This document shows positions 19,387 through 27,900 of a stretch of DNA of 52,173 bases, in pieces (position 1 is the stretch's first letter; each line of letters starts with the position of its first letter). The position numbers were made by a program, and so were the translations under genes. The stretch is from Verrucomicrobiota bacterium (GTDB taxonomy: Bacteria > Verrucomicrobiota > Verrucomicrobiia > Limisphaerales > SIBE01): positions 1 to 52,173 of the forward strand of contig JAQBVM010000006.1 of assembly GCA_027623095.1 (NCBI GenBank). The letters are read 5' to 3'. A model generated the notes under the pieces. The model was not told the DNA's origin and made no database searches. It saw only the letters and a list, made by a program, of their open reading frames with translations.

Positions 19387-19767
19387 GTTATCAGTCTTCG
19401 AGACTCCTGTAATAGTCCCAACACTTCTTGCATGTTCCATTCTCCTCGACCCAATCCGGGTTGCGCCGCTTGATCAAGACCCAGTATATTGAATGATCTC
19501 TCGGGTTTCCGTTCTTTGGTGGTCGCTCAAGTATTCCTCGGGCACATCATGCCCGCATAACTGGCAATTTATCGTTCTGCTCATAACCATTATCTTGTCT
19601 TTCAATTCGATTGGAGTTTTTTTCAGCTTCCGTTCTTGGATACAGTCATTTCTACTTCAACTTCGCAGCCCCGCACATATCCTTACAAAAACTTTCTAGT
19701 TGTAAGGAATCTCCTTGCCTTCCGATGTGCATGTGAAACCGGAAAAAATTCTGAAAACGACAAAGAC
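19387..19767. other. AT-rich intergenic boundary before the metal region
   Basis: The 381 bases separate the housekeeping-like left part from the metal-associated right part. They are visibly AT-rich with runs of T. Short open frames here have no recognisable family. The dyad at 19680-19708 is the only structure I can support. Confidence 0.4.
19680..19708. promoter_or_regulatory. 8-bp dyad, possible operator
   Basis: TCCTTACA (19680-19687) and TGTAAGGA (19701-19708) form a perfect inverted repeat with 13 bases between, 60 bases upstream of the Cys-rich ORF and PiT permease. A second small dyad AAGGA-ATC-TCCTT overlaps its right arm. Two major-groove-spaced half sites fit a dimeric repressor or activator, but no cognate regulator is identified. 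Confidence 0.4.
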
Positions 19768-20046
19768 ATGACACAAATATCCTCCTCAACGGTATCTCCC
19801 ACAAGACACACAGGCAATATCGAAGCTCTGGATTACGAAGCGGCGGCAAACCAATATCATGATCCGCTGTATGCCGAATTCTTCGAGTTCATCGAACCCC
19901 GCATGCCGGTGAAACTGGAAGAAGCCACGCCTTATGAGTGCGCTCCTGCCAGACTCCGTCACCCGCGTGAGACGAAGGGAATGAAATATAACGCCACCAC
20001 CGAGCCATCGAAGTGTTGTGACGGTGGCAATGGAGGCTGTTGCTGA
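19768..20046 (+). CDS. Free-standing Cys-rich C-terminal domain of ArsM-like protein
   Basis: A 92-residue protein whose last 60 or so residues align with the C-terminus of the ArsM-like methyltransferase at 50286-51455. Shared elements include EFIEP versus AFIEP, ARLRHPRETKG versus MRVRHPKETKG, YNATTE and the final GGNGGCC. The SAM-binding domain is wholly absent and the first 30 residues are unrelated and polar. Cysteines 58, 83, 84, 91 and 92 could bind a thiophilic metal or metalloid; that is inference. Its TGA overlaps the ATG of the PiT permease (TGATG), so translation is coupled. Confidence 0.65.
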   Translation: MTQISSSTVSPTRHTGNIEALDYEAAANQYHDPLYAEFFEFIEPRMPVKLEEATPYECAPARLRHPRETKGMKYNATTEPSKCCDGGNGGCC

Positions 20047-21165
20047 TGTTGAGCACACTCATTTTTTTTGGCTGTCTGTTTTCTCGCTTATTCCAACGGC
20101 GCAAACGACAACTTCAAAGGTGTCGGCAGCCTGTTCGGAAGTCGCACCTGTGGCTACCGCACCGCGATTTCATGGGCCACGTTTGCCACGCTCGCGGGCA
20201 GTGTCGCAGCGCTTTTTCTCGCGCAGACCTTGCTCAAAAAGTTTTCCGGCAAAGGTCTCGTGCCGGACGCGCTCATCGCGTCGCCGCAATTCGTGCTGGC
20301 CGTCGCTTTTGGTGCGGGGGCGACGGTGATTCTCGCCACTTTGCTCGGTTTCCCGATTTCCACCACGCACGGACTGACGGGCGCATTGGTTGGAGCGGGT
20401 CTGGTCGCCGCGAGCGGTGGAATCAACTTCGCCGTGCTTGGGAAAGCTTTCGTGATGCCACTGTTTCTTAGCCCGTTGCTGGCCGTCGCCACCGGTGGAG
20501 CGATCTATGTCGCTTTCCGTTTCGCACGACTTCGACTCGGCTTGACGAAAGAGATGTGTGTCTGCGCCGGGGTCGAGCAACTGGTGTTGCCGCTGCCACA
20601 GCCCAATGGCGTTTTCGCGGCGCAGACTTTGCCGACAATCTCAGTGGCTGTGGACAATCCTTTGGCATGCACCCAACGCTACGCTGGGTCGGTGCTGGGA
20701 ATGAACGCCGGGCGCTTGCTTGACTCACTGCATTTTTTGAGCGCGGGCGCAGTAAGCTTCGCGCGCGGATTGAACGACACCCCAAAAATTGCCGCGCTGC
20801 TGCTCGTAGCTTCGGCTCTCGATATTCGCTGGGGACTCGGCGCCGTGGCCATTGCCATCGCAGTCGGTGGTCTGCTGAACGCGCGGCGTGTGGCCGAAAC
20901 GATGAGTCACAAAATCACCGGCATGAATGCGGGCCAGGGATTCGCCGCCAACCTATCAACGGCATTGCTCGTCACGACGGCCAGTGTTCACGGTTTGCCT
21001 GTGAGCACGACGCATGTGAGCGTCGGCTCGCTGCTCGGCATGGGCATCGTCACTGGCCAGACCAAATGGAAGCCGGTGTTGGGCGTGCTCGCTTCGTGGA
21101 TTATTACTCTGCCCTGCGCGGCGCTGCTTTCGGGCGCGGCTTATTGGTTGGTTCGATTGTTTTGA
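20046..21165 (+). CDS. PiT-family inorganic phosphate permease, N-terminus frameshifted
   Basis: About 370 residues with two PiT repeat signatures (SNGANDNFKG, and ARGLNDTPKIAALLL in the second half) and two GFPISTTHGLTGALVG/GLPVSTTHVSVG motifs. It carries phosphate, and by mimicry possibly arsenate, coupled to a cation. The natural start appears to be ATG 20046, overlapping the previous stop, giving MLSTLIFF. A run of eight T at 20062-20069 then throws it out of frame. One base fewer would continue LAVCFLAYSNGANDN. As written, only TTG 20068 opens the main frame. Pairing with an arsenic-type domain suggests arsenate entry or phosphate supply. Confidence 0.8.
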
Positions 21166-21211
21166 CTGGTTTGAATGGCCGAACGACGCATGATGCGTCA
21201 GGCTTACCGCA

Positions 21212-21571
21212 ATGAAATTACAAATCTACCAAGTATTGCATGTGGCTTCGATGGTTCTGCTGACCGCCTTCATTTTTCAGACGTTCGCCAATCCCGATCC
21301 CAAAAACCGGAGGAAGACCGGCATGATTACCGGCATCTTGGCTCTGCTGATGTTGATCGGCGGATTCGGGTTGGTGGCCACGATGAAGGTGGGTTTCCCG
21401 TGGTGGGTCATCGTGAAGCTGGTTTGCTGGCTCGGCCTGGCTTCCATCAGCGGCATGGCTTACCGGAAGCCGCAGCGAATTCCGCTGCTCACGATCGTGG
21501 CCATCGCGCTGATTTTGATCGCCATTATCACGGTCTATTTCCGGCACGTTACCGCCGGCAGTTACGAGTAG
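21212..21571 (+). CDS. Small four-span membrane protein
   Basis: A 119-residue hydrophobic protein with four predicted membrane spans. The first contains YQVLHVASMVLLTAFIFQ, a His-bearing helix of the general look of SirB/CopD-like proteins, but I cannot assign it to a family. It follows the PiT gene by 46 bases on the same strand. A 15-base palindrome (GACGCAT-G-ATGCGTC, about 21184-21200) sits in the gap. Function unknown. Confidence 0.65.
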   Translation: MKLQIYQVLHVASMVLLTAFIFQTFANPDPKNRRKTGMITGILALLMLIGGFGLVATMKVGFPWWVIVKLVCWLGLASISGMAYRKPQRIPLLTIVAIALILIAIITVYFRHVTAGSYE

Positions 21572-21687
21572 CAGCGGCTGGGGGCTGGGAAGCAGGGCCG
21601 TGAAGCCATCGATCTCACTCAACCAAATGGAGGCCGCCTCTGGCAGACGCAACCTCGGCGGAACAGCGTTGTTCGCGCAGCCTGCCC

Positions 21688-21768
21688 TTAGGGTGTCTCC
21701 AGGGTGATGGCCTGCAAGGCATTCTCGCGGTAAACTGGTCTCGGTGTTTTGTAGGCAATGGCTTTCAT
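21688..21768 (-). pseudogene. Truncated N-terminus of a zinc-type alcohol dehydrogenase
   Basis: A 26-codon open frame starts MKAIAYKTPRPVYRENALQ and ends AITLETP before TAA. The opening recalls the first strand of zinc-binding alcohol dehydrogenase / quinone reductase proteins. The remaining 300 residues are missing: the sequence beyond the stop has no resemblance. It lies directly downstream of the alkylsulfatase on the same strand, so this looks like the remnant of a former operon gene cut by a deletion at the edge of the metal region. The similarity is short and judged from memory. Confidence 0.4.
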
Positions 21769-21817
21769 TGTTGTTTTTCAGTTGTGTTGATTTTGTCGGG
21801 TAACGAGATTGAGGTCA

Positions 21818-23174
21818 CTATTCGCCCAAGTCTGCGCGAAGTTGTTGCGCGACGGTAAGGTAGTAGTTCCGGCCGGTGGCGGTCACCAAGTGCTCCGCGA
21901 GCACTTCGAGCGCATCTGCCTTTAACAATTTTGACCAATTCGATTTCGGGTCCAGCGCGATGAGATGGTCGCACAATTGCGCGCACCACTGGGCGTCTCC
22001 CGCCTCCAGCGCCTTGCGCGCACGAGCTTGGAGTTGTTCAACGCCGCCCTCGAGTTCAGCCATGCGCTTGGCCTCCTCCGCTATTGGCAGCGAAAAGAGA
22101 TGCGTCGGATTGCCGTCGAACCATCCCAGAGTGCCCGCAAAGATGGACCGAACCGCCCACTCGACGTTCCCGTAGAATTCCATGAGGTAATCCTGTGAGG
22201 CGAGTTCCGGGGGCAGTTTCACCGTGTGAACCAACTCGTCGGGCGTCATTCCCTGGTTCATACCGGCAATCGTGGCGTCGAAGACATAGCGAATGGCTTT
22301 GCGGTAGTTACCCAGCACCTCCGTCGTCTCCGCCTCGCCAACTAAGGGGAGGGTGTGTCCAGGGACGGCATGCGCCGGCTTTTCGGCGAGCATCATGTCG
22401 AGGCTGTGAATCCAATCGAGCACATCGCGATAGGCGGCGCCCCGGATGGCATAGAGGTTCGGCCAGGACCGATAGAAGTTGTCGCCGGTAAAAACGACTC
22501 TCCTCCCGAAACCACACGTAAAGCTCATCGGAAGTTTCGCCGGGAGCTGCGACCAGGTCTAATTCCAAGCCTGCCTCGGCTATCTTCTTCCGCTCGTCGC
22601 CAAACGTATCCGTCGGTTGGGCGGTACCGCCGTCGAAAATATTGCGATCCTTCGGAGGATACACCGCCGGGGCGATTCCGTTGTTGATGCGATTCTCCGG
22701 GGTCAGCAGGAAGCCTCCCTGTCGAGCTCCGCGGACGCGATTGATCGTCAGTCCCGATGACTGAAACGCGCCGCCCTCCGTATTGAAAGGCGAGCGACCA
22801 TAGACGGCTGGCTTCGCTCCGTTCGGGCCGGCCTCCATAAATGCACCTAAACCTCCTGTGTGATCGCCATGACCGTGGGTGAGGATGACGGCTGTGACCG
22901 GCAGTTGAGTCACTTTGCGGAACTCCTTCATCACTGCTCGCGCGTCATCGGGAAACATCCCGGTATCCACAATCACGATGCCATTGGTTCCGACAATCAT
23001 CGAGATGTTCGCCGGGCTGTAGCCGGAGGCACAATACACCGACTTGGAAACCCGTGTGACGGTGGGGAGAAGATCCTTCGATCGCTCCTTGAGCAGCTTC
23101 GTCGCGACCGTCTCCTCGGCGCGGGAGGAGAGACAAAGGGCAAGAAAGGCAATGGTGATCGAGAGAAGTTTCAT
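21818..23174 (-). pseudogene. Alkylsulfatase-like metallo-beta-lactamase protein, frameshifted
   Basis: The first frame (MKLLSITIAFLALCLSSRAEE, a signal peptide) carries the zinc motif THGHGDHTGG and runs well to DELYVWFREE near 22510. There it loses its sense, while the -strand frame ending at 21818 resumes with RVVFTGDNFYRSWPNLYAI and the alkylsulfatase dimerisation domain (YGNVEWAVRSIFAGTLGWFDGNPTHLF). One inserted or deleted base in the GGGAGGAGAG stretch near 22500 explains this. Together they make about 450 residues, lacking the SCP2-like C-terminal domain of SdsA-type enzymes. It is either a recent pseudogene or a sequencing error. Confidence 0.75.
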
Positions 23175-23593
23175 GATGGAATAAGGATGGCGCGCGGAGC
23201 GATTGATACAACTTTTTTCGGCGGGGGTGACATCGATGAGAGATTCCCAGGCGGTGAGGGCGGCGCTGGTCGCGGCGTCCAGGCTGGTGGGGCGTTTAGC
23301 GGCGATGCGCTCGTTGACGAATTGGTGAGATTAGAATGAGCCAGCAGGCGTTTGCTCTCCAGGCCCCTCCGCCAAGGTCCGGCATCGGCAAGGACGCGCA
23401 TCCGCCCGAGCATCAGGGCCGCAAGCGCCCCGCTCCCACGGGTGGCGATGTTTTTGGTTTTCATGCGCAACCGGATACCTCTCGAGGTCGTGCATTTGAG
23501 GCTGTCAGGATTCGTCCGCGGATTGAAGGTCGAAAAAGGTCTGGATATCGGCCCGATCCGAGAAGCCCTGGGCGGGTTTCAATCCGGGGACTT
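23175..23593. other. Intergenic region, no gene seen
   Basis: These 419 bases between the alkylsulfatase start and the metallochaperone stop (both minus strand) contain only low-quality open frames rich in Pro, Ala and Arg on both strands. A stretch open in the alkylsulfatase frame (23190-23330) could be decayed coding sequence, but I recognise no family. Confidence 0.35.
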
Positions 23594-24097
23594 TCATGGA
23601 AAACAGTGCGCCGCCGCGCCCTTCATTGCCTCCTTTACAGCGGCATTGACGTTGCCCAGGCAACACGAGCCCTGCGGATTGCGAATCTCACAGGCGCAAT
23701 TGCCGGACTTCACTTCGGCGGTGATGCGTTGCGGGATGGCGCATTTTCCCGTCGCCTGAATTTCCTCGACCGTCATCGCTTCCGTGAAGCCGAAGCAGTA
23801 GCAGATGGGCACGGGATCTTCGGTTTCCTTGAGTCCTACGCGCACGCGCACATCGGGCTTCCGCAAACAGTTGCCGTCAGGATGGAAATAAACGACCTCG
23901 CAATTCGCCGACCGGCAGAACAGAAAGCCCGGTTTGTTGACGACTTCCAGATGCCGCGGCTGGACCATTTGTTTAAGCGTTTTCGATTCGACGGACTTGC
24001 CGGGCTGACCACATTTCGGGCAGGCATTCGTTCCCGCCTTTGCCGTTTCGGCCAAGGTCGTTTCAGCGGGAGATTTGATTGAGCAACAGTCTGACAT
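23594..24097 (-). CDS. CopZ-like Fe-S/Zn metallochaperone domain protein
   Basis: A 167-residue Cys-rich soluble protein of the 'putative iron-sulfur cluster-binding metallochaperone' type, related to the N-terminal domain of Archaeoglobus CopZ. Cysteine groups in order are SDCC, CPKCGQPG, CRSANCEVVYF, VRVGLKETEDPVPICYCFGF and NCACEIRNPQGSCCLGNV, which would bind one zinc and a [2Fe-2S] cluster. The C-terminal HMA domain of full CopZ is absent, but the next gene upstream (MerT-like) carries an HMA domain. ATG 24097 is preferred; a GTG at 24118 touching the merT stop is possible. Confidence 0.8.
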   Translation of the reverse strand: MSDCCSIKSPAETTLAETAKAGTNACPKCGQPGKSVESKTLKQMVQPRHLEVVNKPGFLFCRSANCEVVYFHPDGNCLRKPDVRVRVGLKETEDPVPICYCFGFTEAMTVEEIQATGKCAIPQRITAEVKSGNCACEIRNPQGSCCLGNVNAAVKEAMKGAAAHCFP

Positions 24098-24117
24098 GGC
24101 GGTGGTGCTGATTTTCA

Positions 24118-24744
24118 CTATTTGTTTGAGGGTTCGGCTTTGAACCCGGTTTCATCAATCGCCGCGATGATTTTCTCGGGCGACAATCTGGTGGCGTCGT
24201 ATTGCACCACGGCCTCTTTGGTGGCGAAACTGACTTCCGCGTTCTCGATACCGCTTTGCTTGCGCAACTTCGCCTGAATGCTGACGGCGCACGCCGCGCA
24301 GTCCATGCTCGGTATCTTGACCTTCAGGATCGCGCTGTTCGGGCCGGCGACCACCGCCGGTATGGGACGTTGGCTTCCTCGGAGAATCGCGGAGGAGAGA
24401 CTCGCGGAGGAGAGACTCGGAAATGCCGCCATGATCAAAACGACACCTGTCGCAAACCACAGAACCATCTTGTTCCATTTGGAAACGGGTTTGGTCGCGC
24501 AGGCCGAGCCTTCTTCGCAGGCGGTTTTCGGTTTCCGATAGGTCAGATACCAAGCCAGCGCGAGTAACGCGAAGGTCACGCCCAAAAACACGGGCCGCCA
24601 CTTTTCAAACACGGCGGACGCGGCAAAACCACCCGCCCCCAAAGCCACTGCCACCAGTGGCCCGATGCAGCAAAGGGATGCGGTGATGGCGGCAAGGATA
24701 CTCCCGCCCAATGTCGCTTTTTGCAGAGTTTTCGATTTGTCCAT
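24118..24744 (-). CDS. merT: MerT-type mercuric transporter with C-terminal HMA domain
   Basis: A 208-residue inner-membrane protein that would bring Hg(II) or another thiophilic ion into the cytoplasm. Residues 1-110 are MerT-like, with the vicinal pair Cys25-Cys26 in the first span (TASLCCIGPL) and the cytoplasmic pair Cys76/Cys82. Residues about 136-205 are an HMA domain with MDCAAC (Cys149, Cys152), so it combines MerT and MerP functions. A tandem 15-base duplication encodes SLSSA twice in the linker. A MerR-type promoter lies upstream and a metallochaperone gene follows, so the import route is complete, yet no mercuric reductase with Hg-binding cysteines is present. Confidence 0.85.
   Translation of the reverse strand: MDKSKTLQKATLGGSILAAITASLCCIGPLVAVALGAGGFAASAVFEKWRPVFLGVTFALLALAWYLTYRKPKTACEEGSACATKPVSKWNKMVLWFATGVVLIMAAFPSLSSASLSSAILRGSQRPIPAVVAGPNSAILKVKIPSMDCAACAVSIQAKLRKQSGIENAEVSFATKEAVVQYDATRLSPEKIIAAIDETGFKAEPSNK
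24389..24418. repeat. In-frame 15-bp tandem duplication in merT
   Basis: GCGGAGGAGAGACTC is present twice without a break (24389-24403 and 24404-24418). It encodes two copies of a five-residue Ser/Ala/Leu unit in the linker between the MerT spans and the HMA domain. The two copies are identical, which points to a recent replication-slippage event. Confidence 0.85.
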
Positions 24745-24772
24745 AAACTTTTCCGTTTTCAGTTTCTGGGCA

Positions 24773-24804
24773 AAGCTACGGCCTCTACTTGGCTAGAGGG
24801 TCAA
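24773..24804 (-). promoter_or_regulatory. MerR-type promoter/operator of merT
   Basis: On the minus strand, a -35 TTGACC (24804-24799) and a -10 TAGCTT (24778-24773) are separated by 20 bases, longer than the 17 of a normal sigma-70 promoter. The spacer contains the dyad CCTCTA-N6-TAGAGG (24782-24787 and 24794-24799). Overlong spacing with a central dyad is the hallmark of promoters that MerR-family activators untwist. The merT start is about 28 bases downstream. The -35 overlaps the last codons of the merR remnant. Confidence 0.7.
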
Positions 24805-24912
24805 GGGGCTTTTTGATTTTCTTTTGCCAGCGGCGGGAACGGGTTGCTTGCGGATCAACTGCTCGATCAAATCGCAGAACCAGGCGCGGCGCCAAGTCTT
24901 CCTGACCTTCAT
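24793..24912 (-). pseudogene. merR C-terminal remnant / 39-codon ORF
   Basis: A 39-codon frame starts at an ATG overlapping the cusA stop (ATGA). From residue 11 it reads FCDLIEQLIRKQPVPAAGK, matching FCDLIEQLTVREPAPAAGK at the end of the intact MerR at 32269-32751. The DNA shares 20 identical bases in a row (TTCTGCGATTTGATCGAGCA). The DNA-binding part is gone. It marks where a former merR-merT unit was joined to the 3' end of cusA. Whether the coupled micro-ORF is translated is unknown. Confidence 0.7.
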
Positions 24913-27900
24913 TGCTTGACCTCTATCGTGATCGCCTTCTGCTCCATTCCTTCGGGACCTTCGTAGCCAATCCGGCCAATCCACTCCCCGGCCATGCCGA
25001 CCCTGATCGTCCCGGTATAAATGCCGGGCGATTCACCCTTGTGCAACACGCCGTCGGCCTGCATCTGCATTCCGGGCATGTCCATGTTGAGCCGCAGCGT
25101 CACCGTGCCGGCATCGACCAACTGGCTGGTCGCAGGGTCTTTCACCTCGACGCGCACCGGATTATTGCCGGCGCTGAATTGCGGCTTCCGTCCGAAGATT
25201 TCGATGCGATAATCGCCGACCTGCTCGCTCAGGATGCGTTCCGTGAGTTTTGCTTCGCCGAATCCGCCACCCTTCCAGAGAAACCAACCGCCAACCAGCG
25301 CGGTGCAGAGCACGAGCGCTGCGAGCCATACCTGCCAGCCTCCACGCTTCTTCGTGTCGCCGGTCGTTTTGGGCAATTCCTCCGTTTCGGGCAAGTCTTC
25401 CGTCAGCACCTCGCGGCTGCGCCAGAGCGAATAGATTGCCGGAATGATGATGAGGGTGAGGAGGGTCGAACTGACCATGCCCCCGACCATTGGCGCGGCG
25501 ATGCGCTTCATGGCCTGGGAACCGCTTCCCACACTCCACATCACGGGGAGCAGCCCAATGATCGTGGTCGAAACGGTCATCATTTTCGGGCGCACGCGCG
25601 CAACGGCGCCTTCCATGATGGCGGCGGTGAGATCGCGCATGGATGGCCGGGCGATGCGCTTTTTGACCTCGGCCCAGGCCTCGTCCAGATAGACGATCAT
25701 CACCACGCCCGTTTCGGCGGCAACCCCCGCCAGGGCGATGAAACCCACCGCGACGGCCACGCTGAAATTGTAGTCCAGCGACCAAAGGAGCCACACGCCG
25801 CCCACCAGCGCGAAGGGAATGCTCAACAGGATGATCAGCGTCTCGGTGACATTGCGGAACTCGATGTAGATGAGCAAAAAAATCAGAATGAGGGTCAGCG
25901 GGATGATCAGCTTGAGCGTCTCGCGAGCCTTGAGCAGGTATTGGAATTGTCCGCCCCATTCGAGAAAGTAGCCGGGCGGCAACTGGATGTTCCCGGCGAT
26001 GAGCTGCTTCGCATTCGCCACGTAGGAGCCGAGGTCGGTGCCGAAGGTGTCCACGAAGACGAAGCCGGCCTTGGTTCCGTTTTCATTGCGGATCATGGGC
26101 GGGCCGGTGGTGAGGTTGATGTCGGCCAGTTGTCCCACGGGAATTTGGGTCCCCATCGGGGTGGTCACCAGCACGCGGCGCAGGGCGGGCAGATCGCTGC
26201 GGAAATCGCGGGCGTAGCGGACGTTGATGGGAAACCGCTGCTGGCCTTCCACGGTGGAGGAAATGTTTTTTCCGCCGATGGCTGTCTCGATCACGTCGTT
26301 CACGTCATCCACCGTCAACCCATGGCGCGCGATGGCTTCACGGTTCACCTTGAAGTCCACGTAATAGCCGCCAGTCACGCGCTCGGCGAACACCGAGGCC
26401 GTGTTCGGCGCGGTCTTGAGCAGCCTCTCGATCGCCTCGCCGATTTTTTGAATCTCCCCCAGATCCGGCCCCAGCACTTTGATGCCGATCTGGCTGCGAA
26501 TGCCGGTGGCCAGCATTTCGATGCGCGTCTGAATCGGCATCCACCAGATGGCGGGCATGCCGGGAATGGGCAGTTCCTTGTTCAACTCCTCCTTGATTTT
26601 GTCGAAGGTCATGCCGGGCCGCCACTCCGCCTCGGGTTTCAGCGTGATGACGGTCTCCACCATGGACAGCGGCGCGGGATCGGTGGCCGTTCGCGCACGA
26701 CCAATCTTGCCGAAGACCCGTTCGACTTCAGGCAGCTTCGCAATGATCGCATCCTGGCGCTGAAGAATTTCCCGCGACTCACTGATGGCCATGCCAGGCG
26801 GACTGGTCGGCATGTAGAGCAGCGAGCCTTCATTGAGCGGCGGCATAAATTCCGAGCCAATCTGCCGGAAGGGAAACCAGGTCGCTGCGAGTGCGAGCAG
26901 CGCGACGCCGATGATCAGCCAGCGGAATCGCAGCGCGAGCGCGACGAACGGCCGGTAGATCCAGATGAGCAGGCGGTTCACCGGGTTGCGATTTTCGTCC
27001 GGGATTTTGCCGCGAATAAACAGCATGAGCAGCAAGGGCACCAACGTGATCGATAGCACGGCGGCGAAACCCATGGCAAAGGTCTTGGTGAACGCGAGCG
27101 GCTTGAACAACCGGCCGGATTGCGCCTCAAGGGCAAAGACGGGCAGGAACGACACGGCGATCACCAACAGGGAGAAGAAGAGTGGTTTCCCGACCTGCTG
27201 TGCGGACTTGATGATGACCGCCGTGCGATCCAGGGCCGCCAGTTCCCGATCAAACTCGTCCCTGCCGCCGCTGGCTTTGGCGTGCTCCCAGCGGCGCAGC
27301 CACTTGTGGGCATTCTCAATCAGGACCACCGAGGCGTCCACCATCGCGCCGATGGCGATGGCGATGCCGCCCAGCGACATGATGTTCGAGGAGACGCCCA
27401 GCAGCGTCATCGGAATGAAACTGAAGAGCACCGCCAGCGGCAGGGCGATGATGGCGACGAGCGCGCTGCGAAAGTGGAAGAGGAAGAGGATGATCACGAG
27501 ACTGACCACGATCATTTCCTCGACGAGCGTGGAGCGCAGATTGGCGATCGCGCGCAGAATCAGACTGGAGCGGTCATACCCGGTGACGATTTTGACGCCG
27601 GGCGGCAGCGCCGGTTTGATCGCCTCCAGTTTTTCCTTCACCGCATTGATGGTCTTGAGGGCGTTCTCGCCGTAGCGCATGACGACGATGCCGCCGACGG
27701 CCTCGCCCTTCCCGTCCACTTCCAGCAGTCCCCGCCGCATGTCCGGCCCCCGATGCACGTTCGCCACCTGGCCAATCGTCACGGGAGTGCCCTGGTCGTC
27801 CCAGCCGATGACGATCGATCGAATGTCGTCGAGACTTTCGATATACCCCTGGCCCCGCACCATGTATTCGGTCTCGCCAAACTCGATGACGCGTCCGCCC

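Noticed and set aside
24912..27056. 714-residue open frame antisense to cusA
   Set aside because: It is the mirror of a strongly conserved RND gene in high-GC DNA, rich in His, Arg and Gly, with no domain.
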